From: Jacaranda mimosifolia
Lineage: Eukaryota; Streptophyta; Magnoliopsida; Lamiales; Bignoniaceae
NCBI GenBank assembly: GCA_018894105.1
Contig: CM032123.1
Location: forward strand, 21,863,744 to 21,927,743
Direction: 5' to 3'
DNA length: 64,000 nucleotides
The translations under genes and the position numbers were made by a program. How positions within the stretch are numbered: position 1 is the first letter of the stretch; each line of letters starts with the position of its first letter. Below, piece by piece: positions 23,579 through 36,600 of this stretch. Under the pieces are notes generated by a model. That model was not told where the DNA came from, made no database searches, and saw only the letters and a list, made by a program, of their open reading frames with translations.

Positions 23579-26500
23579 ATGGCTAAGAATTCACTTCACA
23601 CGATTTTGGAAACTAATAAACTTATTGGGCCAAACTTCTGTGATTGGTTGAGAAATCTCAAAATCATTCTTGACTTCGAAAAGAGGACCTATGTCCTTGA
23701 TCAAAGTCCGCGGACACATTGGGTGACGATGCCACTAATGAGGAGCATGAATTGTTACTAAGTTTGTAGATGATGATCTACAAGCAAGATACCTCATGAT
23801 GGCTTCCATGACCAATGAGCTCCAAAAGACTCATAAGCATATCAAGCATGCAAGTGAGATCCCTGTGCACCTATAAGATTTGTATGGTATACAAACTAGG
23901 CATGAAAGGTTCGCTTTGTCTACAGAACTCTTTAGGTCAAGATTGGTTGAGAGTTCTAGAATCCATGATCATAGGCTTAAGATGATAGAACTCATCGAGA
24001 ACTTTGGAAAACTAAATGTTGTGATGGATAATGACCTCTACGTAGATTTTATTCTACAATCATTACCTTCTTCGCTCGACCAATTCGTTGTAAAATTTAA
24101 TATGCCCAAGTAAGAGATCAATGAAATGGTGAACACGCTTGTGACCACTGAGGCAACTATGAAAAAAAAAACCTCTTATGCTTACTTCCACCTCAAAGTC
24201 AAAGGGCCCTAAGGGTTTAAAAATGAGGTAAGAGGAAGAAAAGTTCTTTCTCTAAAGGAACGCAACCCTTTAAAGGTTTGGAGGGAGTGAAGAAGAAGAA
24301 AAAGAATAAAACCAATGCGAGTTATTTCCATTGTGGTGAGAAGGGGCATTGGAGAACGAATTGCAAAGCTTACCTTGCAACCCTTAAGAAGGGTATATAC
24401 TTTATTGAAGTGCACTTAACGACTAATTCTTCCTCATGGGTATTTGATACCGCATGTGGTTCTCACCTATGTAATTAGTTACATGGTATGGAAAGAAGAA
24501 AGAGTCTTCATGAAGAGGATATGATCCTCCACCTTGAAAATGGAGCAAAAATTGCTACCATGGTCCAAGGTATAACAAAGTTAGACTTGGGGAATGCTTG
24601 CATTGTACTTGATCCGGTTTATTATGTACTCAACCTTGTGAAAAATATTACTTCTATTCCCATTCTTGATAATTAAGGATTTGATTTTTCTATATCGAAT
24701 GGGATGTTAAGGGCATTAAAGAATGGTTCTTTAATTGCACAACGGATTGTGCATACTTAATTCCCAACCTTCACTTATGCACATTCAACCAAGTAAAAGA
24801 AAATTAGATAACCAATAAGATGCCAACATTTAGCATGCTAGACTTGGACATATTTCTAAAAATGGGATGAACAAGTTAGAAGCTCTCAAAGCACTAAATG
24901 TTAGTGGCATTAAGGACCTTCCAACTTGAGAATCTTGTTTAAAGGGAAAAATGACCAAGGCTCCTTTTGTAGGACAAACAGAGCGCAAAATAAATCCTTT
25001 GGATTTAATCCATACGGATGTTTGTGGCCCACTAAGAGTTAGAGCGAGAGGAGGCTATTCATACTTCATCACCTCTATCGATGATTATAGTCGGTTCAGA
25101 CATGTGTATCTTATGAAGTACAAGTCCGAAGCCTTTGAAAAGTTTAAAGAGTATAGGAATGAAGTAGAAAAGCAAAAGGAACTTGGTATTAAAGCCCTTC
25201 GATCCGATCGAGGAAAAGAATACTTAAGTACCAAATTCTTGAGTTATCTAAAAGAGAATGAGATTCTCTCTCAATGGACTCCACCTTGCACACCCCAACA
25301 TAATGGAGTAGCCAAGAAAATGAACCATACCTTGTTGGACATGGTACGATCCATGATGAGCTTTTCTAATGTACCCATATCCTTTTGGGGATATGCCTTA
25401 GAAATGACAACGAGGCTACTAAACATAGTACCCTCAAAGTCGGGGTGAAAAACACCACATGAGATGTGGTATGGCAAAGCACTCTCTTACCATTATCTTA
25501 AGGTTTGGGGGTCTCCCACTTATGTGAAGCGGTTAGTGAGAGACAAGTTGGATAGTAGATCCACCTTGTGCAAGTTTGTGGGATGCCCAAGAGGGTCTTT
25601 GGGTTATTATTTTTATGATCCCTAGGAACAAAAGGTGTTTGTCTCAAGGAATGCTCACTTTTTGAAAAAGAAATTTCTATTAGATAGAAATGGCATTGTT
25701 ATTGAACTTGATGAAGTTTAAGATGATCAACAAATTCCACAAGCAGTGGAAACAAATAAGCAATAAAAGTCTTACATAAAACCTCTAAAAAGATTGGACC
25801 GAATCAAGAAGAAACCCAAAAGGTTCGAATTTCTTCATGAGAGGGCCAATCGGATATTAATCCGAAGACCTATGAGGAAGCTATATTGGACATAAACTCA
25901 GGATATTGGCTTGACGCCATGAAATTCGAAATGGACTCCATGTATTCCAACAAAGTATGGACTTTGGTAGATCCACCGGAGGGAATAGTTCTCATTGGTT
26001 GCAAGTAGATCTATAAACGAAAGTTAGGAGTCGATGGAAAAATTGTAAACTTTAAGGCGCGACTAGTGGCAAAATGTTACACTCAAAGAACTGGTATCGA
26101 TTTTAAGGAAATCTTTTCACCGATCGCAATGCCTAAGTCTATTCAGATTTTACTTGCCATAGCCTTATATTATGACTATAAGATATGGCAAATGGATGTG
26201 AAAACCACTTTCCTCAATGGAAACATTGAAAAAGGAATATATATAGAGCAACCACAAGGCTTTACATCCAACGGGAGCGAGCAAAAGATTTGAAAACTCC
26301 AGAGATCTATTTATAGACTCAAACAGGTGTCCCAAAGTTGGAACATTATTTTGACAAGACAGTAAAATTGTTTGGCTTTGTCAAAAATGTGTATGAGAAG
26401 GCTAGTGGGAGTAGCATACAGTTTATTGTACTTTACGTCGATGACATTCTTCTCATTGGGAATGAGATAGAAATGTTAGAGTATACTAAAGCATGGTTAT

Positions 26501-27420
26501 CTACTCAATTCTTCATGAAGGATTTGGGAAAAGCGTCCTATGTATTAGGAATACATATGTATCTATCAAGATAGATCGAGGAGGACGCTGGGGCTTTCCA
26601 AAATCCCGTACATTTATAAGATACTAAAGGGATTTAGTATTGAAGAATCCAAGAAGGGATTCCTCCCTTTGGGACATCAAATTCATCTCTTCAAGTCTAT
26701 AGCCCCTAAGGTTGACGATGAAAGATAAAGAATATCCCACATACCTTATGTATCCGCTATAAGGAGAATAATGCACGACATTCAATGCATGAGATCGGAT
26801 GTGGCACATACTCTAAGTGTTAGGAGTCATTTCTAATCCAACCCCCGTGAATGTCATTGGATGGCCATTAAAACGATCCTTAAGTACTTGAGAAAGACGA
26901 AGGAGTTTCTTTTGGTATACGATAATAGAGAATTGAAACTTAATGGGTTTTCAGATTCTAGTTTCCAATCCAATGTAAATGACCTAAAATCCACTTCTAG
27001 ATTTATATTTTGCCTCAATGGCGATATGGTGAATTGAAAAGGTTCCAAACAAGATACCACGGCTAATTCTACCACCGAGGTAAAATATATTGTGGCTCCG
27101 AAAGCTACAAATGAAGGTGTTTTTGATAAAAAAACTTCATCCAAGAGTTGGATGTGGTGCCTGGCATTGATGAGCCAGTCGTTGTCTTCTGTGACAACAA
27201 TGGGACGGTAGTACAAGCTAAAGAGCCAAGATCTCATCAGTGGTCCAAGCACATTTTGAGGCGATATCATTTGATCTAGGAGATCATTGATAGAGGAAAC
27301 ATCCGAGTGGAGAGAGTTGCCTCTAAAGAGAATATAGCAGATCCATTAACTAAACCCCTACCTCAAAAGGTCTTTGAAGGACATCTTGAGAAGGTGGGTC
27401 TTAAGACTATGGGGAATTAG
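23579..27420 (+). pseudogene. Element C gag-pol (Ty1-copia, TNT1-like)
   Basis: Start ATG at 23579 (MAKNSLHTILETNKLIGPNF). The UBN2-like gag runs to about 24280. The zinc knuckle is near 24323 (YFHCGEKGHWRTNC; its first Cys is Tyr). The protease motif is FDTACGSH near 24443. The integrase zinc-binding region has a TGA in place of a Cys codon (24928). The integrase core (24951-25448) has Asp in HTDVCGP and RSDRGKEY, but the third acidic residue is Lys (GVAKKMNHT). RT covers about 25900-26800 with YVDD at 26434-26445, and RNase H about 26880-27400, ending with TAG at 27418. Numerous stops and shifts break it. Intact, it would encode capsid, protease, integrase and RT/RNase H. Confidence 0.88.
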
Positions 27421-27440
27421 ATTTAAGATAAGTAAGAAAT

Positions 27441-29273
27441 TGTTGGAATACTGCCCCCACAATCCAATTAGATTGACGTTGTAAACTATTTCACTTATGA
27501 TATAATCTTGATTGAATGATATTCTTTAAATGGCTATCTTCATCTTATACACATATTTACTTCACTAGCATTTGGTTAAGCCCTTAGATTACAAAAGACT
27601 ATGATGGGACTTGGTTACTCACTAGGTGGTGATCATGAAACAAGTCTTACACGGTCATGATCTTAAATACTTCCAAGTCATAGGATCTTATGAGACCAAG
27701 GACATCTAAGATCCGGATTACACAAACGATACATTAATCCAAAGAGTTAGATGTTACTCCGTTTCATGAGCAATGCCATATAAGATATGGGTGCATGTTG
27801 GTGGGAGCTTGTTAGAGAATAAGGCACTAAAGACCCGATTGGAGAATCCACTAGATAGCTATAGTAGCAAGTATGCAGTGGCAAGTTCTCTAGCTTACAC
27901 TAGTGCATATAATTAGTCCTTTGACCTAAGGATCCATTGTAACCTTGTGTTTAGGTCCTCATGCTTTAACTTTTTCCTGGCTATGTAGCAAGTCATTAGG
28001 GTGGAGATTGGGTATGAGCTACTTAGACATGGAGGTTTATGAGATCCAAGATCCAATCCGACTCCTCGTCGTTGTGAAGGAAGAGTACATCTCCCATGAA
28101 ATCCTTGCGCAAGCCAGTATGATAATTTGGAAAAGGAATTTTCCAAAGATTAGGTCATAATAGGGAATCGAACATTGAGAATAGAAACATAGTATCAAGG
28201 CTATAAAGGAGCCAACAACTATCTTGCCTTAGGCCTCTTTTGGGAGATAGTAGACAGAAGAACCATATTTGCGTGGCACACGTAGACCTAGAATGGTTCT
28301 CCAAAAACATTCATTTTAGCTAACTAGTTAGGTTTAATGGGCTTGAGGTTAGACATCGACCATGGAGATTAGGTACTCTTCAATTAATAGAGATTAATTG
28401 AATTGAGTCGATTAGTTTAAAGGAGTTTAAACTAAAGTGAATAATTGATATTCTAAAGTCACGGAGAGTTGTGAGCCAATGTTTAATAAATGGTAGAAAT
28501 GAACGGGTCACACACATAAGTCAATTTCATATCCTAGGGGATGAACGGGAATTTTCTAAGAGTAAGAAATATTCTCACAAAACCAATTTGGAGGTAACCG
28601 ATTAACACAAATATTGTGGTCATTTTTTTGGCTTGATCAATTTAACTGTTAAATTGATCTAATAAATTTAAGGAGTTAAATTAAAATCAATAATTAAGGA
28701 GTTAATTATTTGGTGCCACTTGACTATCAATTGGTCAAGTTAACTTAAGGGGTCAAGTTAACAATTGTTAGCTAAAGGAGATTAGCTAATGGACTTAAAA
28801 ACTTAAGTCAAGATGATTAATTAAATTAAAGGAGTTCAATTTAATTAAATGGAGAATTAATTTTTGAGGGAAAATTCAAATGAAAGGTTCATTTGGTGTG
28901 GCATTAGAATTTATTTGGATGACATTTCATAAGATGAAATGAAGATTCCAAATGAAATTCAAATGTACACATAATTCATATTCATGCCAACTTGCAATGC
29001 AAGTGGGCGGTCCCCCCTCTTGAGGAAGGTGTGATGACAAGGTCCCTCTATATATAGATATAGAGAGGGGTGGCCAAAAAGAGTTACAAGACATCACATT
29101 TCATGTGAATTAGATTCTCTCAAATTTTCCCTCCAATTTTCAAATGTTGCATCATATGTTGAAGCTTTACTTCTCATCTTCTCCAACCCCCAATTCAAGC
29201 CTTCATCCTTGCATGTTCTTTTCTTTATTATCCAGCTGATATTGAGGAGAATTGGTGTTGCATTGGTGTGTGG
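27441..29273 (+). repeat. Element C 3' LTR, part 1
   Basis: It begins TGTTGGAATACTGCCC after a degraded polypurine tract and continues to CATTGGTGTGTGG (29273), where element A is inserted. TATA is at about 29042-29064. The pre-TATA hairpin has lost its right arm. The remainder of this LTR is at 39664-40055. Confidence 0.88.
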
Positions 29274-30467
29274 TGTTGGAATAGTCCCCGGCAAGCCAAT
29301 AGGATTAGCCTTATAAAAGTTATTTCTTTGTAAAAAAATCTTAATTGAATGATATTCTTGATATGGCCACCTTCATCTTATTCTTTATATTACTTCACTT
29401 GCATTTGAATGAAGCCCTTAGATCACACATGATTACGGGACTTGGTTTGATGACCATAGAATAAGTCTTACACGGTCATGATTTTAAATCTACCAAGTCA
29501 TAGGATCTTAAGAGATGGGGCATCTAAGATCCGGATAAACTTGCACTAATGATGCATAAATCCAAGAGTTGAATATTGCTCCGTTCCATGAGCAATCTGT
29601 ATGAGATACGGGTGCATGTTAGTAGATGTTTGTTAGAGAACAAGGTACTGAAGACCCTCCAGAGAATCCACTAGATAGCCGTAGTGACAAGTCGATAGTG
29701 ATCAATTCTCCCGCTTATGCTAGTGCATATTATTAGTCCTCTGACCTGAGGATCCATGGCAACCTTGTGCCCGGTCCTTATGCTTTGACTCTTCCTTGAC
29801 CACTTAGCGGGTCTTTCGGGTTGAGGTTGGGTATGAAATACTTGGCATAGAGGTTTGTGAGATCCAAGATGGAATCCGACTCCTCGCTTTTGTGAAAAAT
29901 GAGTGCATCTCCTATGTGTTCTATAATGATCGATTCCAAGAAATCCTTGCGCAAGGTGGTGTGACAATTTGGAAAAGGAGTTTTCCAAAGGTGAGGTCAC
30001 ACAAGGGAATCGAACATTGAGAATAGAGACATAGTATCGAGGCTATTAGGGAGCCGACAAAAATCTTAGCCTAGGCCTCTTTCGAGAGATAGGAGATGAA
30101 AGGACCGTATTTGAATGGTACGCGTAGAGCTATGATGGTTCTCCAGAATATTCATTTTGGACAATTAGTTGGGCTCCATGGGCTTGAGGTTGGACATCGA
30201 CCATGGAGATTGGGTACTCTTCAATTAATTAGAGTAATTGAATTAAGTCGATTAGTTTAAAATGAGTTTTAAACTAAAATGAATATAAGATATTCAAAAG
30301 TCACAAAGAGATGTGAGCCCATGTCCAATGAATGGTAGAACCTATTGGGTCACACACAAAAGCCAAATAGCTTCCAAAATTGGTAGAGCAATTTTCCAAG
30401 TGTTGGAAAAATCGCCCTTTGGTGACCGATTTTCAAGGTTCCAATCTAATGGTCAATTTTGGTTTGA

Positions 30468-30637
30468 TTAATTTAAGTGTTAAATTAATAAACTAATTTA
30501 AGAGTTAAAATTGACCAATAATTAAGGAGTTAATTATTTGGTACCATGTTGACCATCAATTGGACAAGTTGACTTTAAGAGTTAAGTTGACTAATTTAAG
30601 CTTAAGAGTTAAGCTTGTTAGATTTAAGAGTTAAATC
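30468..30637 (+). promoter_or_regulatory. U3 hairpin array, element A version
   Basis: Hairpins include TTAATTTAA/TTAAATTAA (30468-30488), an AATTAA/TTAATT pair with loop GGAG (near 30530), AAGCTTAA/TTAAGCTT (30598-30616, loop GAG) and GATTTAA/TTAAATC (30621-30637, loop GAG). At the last position other copies have GACTTAA/TTAAGTC, a paired C-G to T-A change. At the preceding one they have TTGCTTAA/TTAAGCAA or TAGCTAAA/TTTAGCTA. Confidence 0.72.
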
Positions 30638-31004
30638 AAAGGTTGATTAATTAAATTAAAGGGTTTAATTTAATTAATGGGAAGAATACTTTTTGGAGGA
30701 AAAATTTAAATGAAGTGTTCATTTAAATTAGCATCTTAATTAATTTGGAATTAGATTCCAAATGAAATTGAAATGCACTTGAAATTCAAGTAAGACTTGA
30801 ATTCGAATTTTGCCAAGTAAATCAAAGGTTGATTAATTAAATTAAAGGGTTTAATTTAATTAATGGGAAGAATACTTTTTGGAGGAAAAATTTAAATGAA
30901 GTGTTCATTTAAATTAGCATCTTAATTAATTTGGAATTAGATTCCAAATGAAATTGAAATGCACTTGAAATTCAAGTAAGACTTGAATTCGAATTTTGCC
31001 AACT
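30633..31004. repeat. 186-bp tandem duplication in element A 5' LTR
   Basis: Two virtually identical copies are adjacent, 30633-30818 and 30819-31004, both running from AAATCAAAGGTTGATTAA to TTTTGCCAA. The 3' LTR has one copy, so the duplication arose after insertion. Confidence 0.92.
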
Positions 31005-31034
31005 TGGCATGCCACTTGGGCAGTCACCTTGAGA

Positions 31035-31090
31035 AAGGTGTGATGCCAACTAGCATCACACCTTCCACCCTCTATATATATATATAGAGA
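31035..31090 (+). promoter_or_regulatory. Pre-TATA hairpin and TATA box, element A 5' LTR
   Basis: Arms AAGGTGTGATGC (31035-31046) and GCATCACACCTT (31053-31064) form a perfect 12-bp stem with a 6-nt loop. The TATA tract TCTATATATATATATAGAG follows within 10 bp. Other copies keep a hairpin here with different arms. Confidence 0.7.
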
Positions 31091-31715
31091 GAGAGAGAGA
31101 GCATGCAAAATTCGAAATTAGCTGCTGAAAAGTGTGAGAATTAGATTCTTGCATTCCCTCCAAAATCTCTCTCTCCATGCATTGCATCGTGAGTTGAAGC
31201 TTTGCATTTCTTCTTCTTCCCAACCTGAAAATTGGCCTCTTCTATCTTATTTTCACCTATCTAAATCCATATTCTATTGAGAGGAAATTGGAATATTGTT
31301 TCGTGTGTGGATCATGTCAATAGAGGCAAGGCGATTGACTTGCTCGATTTTGGAGATCCACCTGCAGCAGCTTCCAGTTGGAGAATTTTTATGGAACGAT
31401 ACAGAATTATTTTTTGCTCCAATTTTTTATAGTATCTTCCCTTGTGTGTGGAGGTGTTCCATATTTAATTTCTTGAATTTTGGATCAGTTTATCCTGGGC
31501 AATTGTTGTCATCTTTCTGTTGTGCCAGTTCCAGACAGTTTCTGGACTCGTGAGAGATAGTTGATCTTCTCCTTGATTTTGAGCTACAAGAGGTAATTCT
31601 TCATCCTAATCCAAATATATAGCATGACTAGATCCTTGGGAGCTTGATTAGCTTAGTTATTTTCAAGCTTATGAAGTTTTGATTTATGGATCCTATTGTT
31701 ACTCTAGCCTTCAAG

Positions 31716-31728
31716 TGGTATCGGAGCC
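31716..31728 (+). other. Primer-binding site, initiator tRNA-Met type
   Basis: TGGTATCGGAGCC begins two bases after the LTR end. It matches the usual plant copia PBS TGGTATCAGAGC with one A-to-G change. It would prime minus-strand DNA synthesis. Confidence 0.88.
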
Positions 31729-33675
31729 TTTTTCATGCTATGTTTTGGATTATTGTTTGATTGATTCATGTGATGAATTGATCAATATCACCAAATAATT
31801 GATCCAATACATGGATTGGAATGTTTGGATGATGATGCTTGTGGCTCTATTGCTTGATGAATTGAAAGCATGCTTTTATGTGATTTAAGTGTTAATTCAT
31901 ATTGTTTTAGTATGTGTTTCAATTCATAGAGATAAATGTTGAATGTTGATTTAGCATTATTGATGTTATATGGTGATATAGCATGTTGATGTTTGATCAA
32001 AAGAGTTTTGGTCATTTTTGGATCCAATGTGATTGGAGTTTTGTTGGAGATTTTTGAAGAATACGATTCTTACTTGAACTTGATTTTTGAAGCTTGATCG
32101 AGCACTTAAATTTCCAGTTTTAAAATGTGTTTTAGATCTGGAAATTGGTCCATAATGTGTGATTTAATGTTTAGAATGATTTCTAGCATTTTTGGTGCAC
32201 AAAAGTTGAGCCAAAAATGGCATAACTTGCCTTTGACCCAAAACAGGGGCTGCTGCCGGCTTTGGTGCACATTGGCAGGGCTGTGACCGAAGCTTACTTC
32301 CCAGCCATGTTCTTGCCTCAGCCAGCAGTGCCCGGTCATGGGTTGGGTGAGTTCTTGTGCAATTTTTGGGCTCCTTTGGTGACTAGAAATGATGTTAAAT
32401 CATGTGTTATGGATGCACAAGTGTTGTGCAAGTTCTCAATATAATGTTTGACATTTTTCAAGCTCCTTAAATCTTGTTAAAGTTTATCTCCAATAGTTGC
32501 ATAAGTGTTATGCTTGTTTAATTATTTGTTTATGAGATAAGCATTTAATTGTTAGAATTAATTGTTAATTCTAGATTTATTTATTGTTCATTTAATTGTT
32601 GAATGAATGATGAATGAATGAATGGGGATGATCATGAGCCTTTAATATTGATTTTATATGTTTCAAGTTGTTGAAATGGGCTGTATTAAATTAAGGCTTG
32701 CATGACTCTTTATGAGAGTAGAATCACTAGGAGTAAGGATTTCTTTCTCATGTAAAAGTTACATGGAGCAAATGAGACCTTGAAGGCATGGAGACTTTTG
32801 AAGACCCATGAATGTATGGGATACACTCGTGTAATAGTTAGATTTAATCAACCCACCTAAAATCAACTAGGTGGTGCACATGTGGCTCTAAGTGTACCAC
32901 TTAGTTAGGCTCATGGTCATCCCACCTTAGGAGCATGCTAGGCGCATTTACTTATTTATGCTTTTCATATCCTATTAATGTATGAGATGCATGGTTAGGA
33001 TATAGAAAACCTAAATAAGAAGATAAAATGATGAGATCTTTGCAAGCAAAAACCCTCCACTTAGAATGTCTAAGTGCCTTTCAAATATTAAGTCAAAATA
33101 AATACAAATTAAAAGAGTTTTAATTAATCCAAGCCTTCTACCAATAGTATATGGCATGAAGATGCTACCACCTTTGTGTGATATACATCCGGTCATGGGG
33201 TCATACTTAGGTGGAAAGTTGTGACCATACACTTTGCATGAGATGCACCTTTGATTTGGGAACGCCCACACATTATACACTCGGTCACGAGGGATGTTAT
33301 GGTGCCCGTCTCGAATCAAAGTTTGATTGGTAGGTTTGACTTAACACTGAGTAATGTAGAGGTCATCCATCAGGGGATCTACATGAAATGGTGAGGCAAA
33401 ATATATAAATAATTGCATGAGATGCAATTAGCAAAAGTTGCTTACCTTTGGATTGCTCGTGGATATACATTCGATCACGGGGGTCCACTTGCAAGTCTTT
33501 AGGATCTTGATTCTTACTAGGAAATATGATTTCTCGAATTCTTCTTAGGGGTGAAGAATTTGATAAAATAGTGGGAGGAAAACATGCTTGAAAGACCACG
33601 AGCATGTTTTTAATATCAAATTCAATCACATGATTGATCTTTTTTTCGCCTTTGAGGATTTGTGAAATCTCAAGA
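31729..33675 (+). other. Element A non-coding leader
   Basis: About 1.95 kb separates the PBS from gag. No long frame is present. It has the GC-rich variable patch (about 32240-32345) and the four-site motif array at 33180-33485. It aligns with the leaders of elements C and D outside those patches. Confidence 0.75.
33180..33485 (+). promoter_or_regulatory. Leader motif array, four sites (element A version)
   Basis: Sites: 33180-33202 (ATACATCCGGTCATGGGG), 33272-33293 (ATACACTCGGTCACGAGGG), 33359-33380 (GGTCATCCATCAGGGG, the most divergent) and 33462-33485 (ATACATTCGATCACGGGGG). Flanking arms include ACAT/ATGT at site 2 and GTGGA/TCCAC at site 4. The ATACAY start is specific to this element. 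Confidence 0.65.
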
Positions 33676-36600
33676 ATGGTTTAATGTTCCACTCAACGTT
33701 ATTTTGGAAACCAATAAATTAACCGGGCCAAACTTTCACAATTAACTTAACCTCAAAACTGTTCTAGATTCCTAGAAACGGATAAATATCCTATATCAAA
33801 GTGCTCCAAATCCCATCAGGATTAAAAGTAGATCAAGAGACATAGTCTCATGATGGCATCTACAAACTTTAAAAGTCTCAAAGACATATGAATAGTACGT
33901 TGGTAAAAGTTTACAAGAGTTGTAAAGCAAACAAGGTATGAGAAGTTTATAGTGTCAAAAGAGATTTTTCAAGCTAGGATGAATGCGAAGTCATGTGTCG
34001 TCGACTAGGGTCTAAAAATGATTAAGCTTGGAAAAGCTTTTTCTACTTGGATGTAGTGATGGACAATAATTTCCATGAGGATTTGATCCTCACATCCTCT
34101 CTGAGTTTTATTGATCAAATTATTGATCAAGAAGGAAACTACCATGACAAGGACAAACCTTTGACATTTGTTTCCTCCTCCAAGTCTATGGGCCCTATGG
34201 GTGCTAGAAAGGGAGGTAAAAGGAAGAAAAGTTCTTCCTCCAAGGGAAAATAACTATTAAAGGCATCGGAAGGAGTCAAGAAAATTATAGAGGAAATAAT
34301 CGATATTATTTGTTTCTACTTTGGCAAGATAGGCCATTGGAAGCCATTTTGCAAGGAATACCTTGCAACCCTTTGGAAGGGTACGTACTTTATTGAAATG
34401 TATTTAAGGATTAATTCTTCCTGGATATATGATATCGCATGTGGTTCTTATCTTTCTAAGTTGTTACAAAGAATAAGAAAGAAGAATAAAACTAAGTGAT
34501 GTGGATATGATCCACTGCCTTGGCCAAGGAGCAAGAGTTGTGACTAAAGCCGAAGGCGTATAATAAGTTGGACTTAAGGAATTCCATAATTGTATTGAAC
34601 CCTTGCTATTATGTGCCATATATTGTTGAAAACATTACTTCAAATTTCTATTTTGGATAGTGAAGGATTTGATCCTTCTATATCAAATGGGAGATTGAAG
34701 GCATTAAAGAATGGGTTCTTTAATTGCTTATTCTATACTTAACAAAGGATTATACATTTTGGATTCTCAACTATCACTAACGAAATTTCAACAAAGTAAG
34801 GAAATTAGATATCCAAGAATATGCCATTCTTTGGCATGCAAGACTTGCTCATATCTCTAAGAATAGGATGAGCAAGTTAGAAGCTCTCAAAGCACTAAGT
34901 GTTAGTGGCATTGAGGATCTTCCTACTTGTGAATCCTGTTTAAAGGGAAAAATGACCAAAGCTCCTTTTGTAGGACAAATGGAGCGCTCCACAAGTCTCT
35001 TGGATTTGATCTATACAGATGTTAGTGGACCACTAAGAGTTAGTGGGAGAGGAGGCTATTCCTACTTCATCACCTCCACCGATGACTATAGTCAGTTTGG
35101 ACATGTGTTTCTTATGAAGAACAAGTCCAAAGTCTTTGAAAAGTTCAAAGTGTATAAGAGTAAAGTAGAAAAGCAATTGGGGCTAAGTATCAAAGCTCTT
35201 CGATCGGATTGAATACTTGAGCACCGAATTCTTGGATTATCTAAAGAAGAATGGGATTCTCTCTCAATGGACTCCACCCGGCACACCTCAATACAATAGA
35301 GTAGCCGAAAGGAAAAACCATACCCTGTTGGACGTGGTACATTCCATGTTGAGCTTCTTCGATATACCTATATCCTTTAGGGGATACGCCTTATAGATGA
35401 CAGCGAAGTTACTAAGTGTAGTACCTTCCAAGTCGGTACAAAAACACCATATGAGATATGGCATGGCAAAGTACCCTTTTACCAATATATCAAAGTTTAG
35501 GGATCTCTCGCCTACGTGAGAAAGACAGTGGGAGATAAGTTAGATAGTAGATCCACCTTGTGCAAGTTTGTGGGAACAAAAGAGAGTCTATGGGTTATTA
35601 CTACTTCTATGATCCCTCGGAACAAAAGGTGTTTGTTTCGAGGAATGCCACCTTTTTGGAAAAGGAATTTCTATAAGATAGAAAAGGCGTAGTTGTTGAA
35701 CTTGGTGAAGTTCAAAATGATGATAAAATCCCACAAGAGGTAGAAACAAATAAATATATCAAAGAGCCTTGCACATAACCTCTAAGAAGGTCAAACCGAA
35801 TCAAGAAGCAACCCAAAAAGTTTGAATTCCTTCATAAAATGGGCCAATCGGATAGTGATCCGAAGACCTATGAGGGAGCTATGTTGGACATAGATTCGGG
35901 ACATTGGCTTGGAGCCATGAAATCCAAAATGGACTCCATGTACTCAAACAAAGTATGGACTTTGGTAGATCTACCAAAGGGCATAGTTCCCTTTGGTTGC
36001 TAGTGGATCTATAAGCGAAAGCTTAGAGTTGATGGAAAAGTGGCGATTTTTTAGGCACGACTAGTGGCAAAAGGTTACACTTTAAGACCCGGTATCAATT
36101 TCAAGGAAACCTTTTCACCGGTTACTATACCTAAGTCCATTTGGATTCTACTTGCCATAACCACATATCATGACTATGAGATATGGCAACTGGATGTGAA
36201 AACTGCTTTCCTCAATATTGACATTGAAGAAGAAATCTATATAGAGCAACCACAAGTTTTACATCCAGGGGAGTGAGCAAAAGGTTTGCAAACTCCAAAG
36301 ATCCATTTATGGACTCAAACAAGCGTCCCAAAATTGGACCATACATTTTAACAAAACGATCAAATCATTTGGCTTTGTCAAAAATATGTATGGACCATGT
36401 GTGCATAAGAAGGCTAGTGGGGGTAGCATACAGTTTATTGTGCTTTATGTCGATGACACCCTTCTCATTGGGAATGCGGTAGGAATGTTAGAGTGTACTA
36501 AAGTATGGTTATCTACACAATTCTCTATGAATGATTTGGGAGAAGCATCCTACATATTGGGAATACATATCTATAGAGATAGATTTAAGAAGATACTGGG

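Larger units (their letters stand above)
29274..31713 (+). repeat. Element A 5' LTR (2440 bp)
   Basis: It starts TGTTGGAATAGTCCCC and ends CTAGCCTTCA. The U3 hairpin array is at 30468-30637 and the pre-TATA hairpin at 31035-31064. TATA is near 31071-31087, about 1.8 kb into the LTR, so U3 is long and R-U5 about 0.6 kb. It is 214 bp longer than the 3' LTR, explained by a 186-bp tandem duplication here plus a small (about 28-bp) deletion there. Confidence 0.92.
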
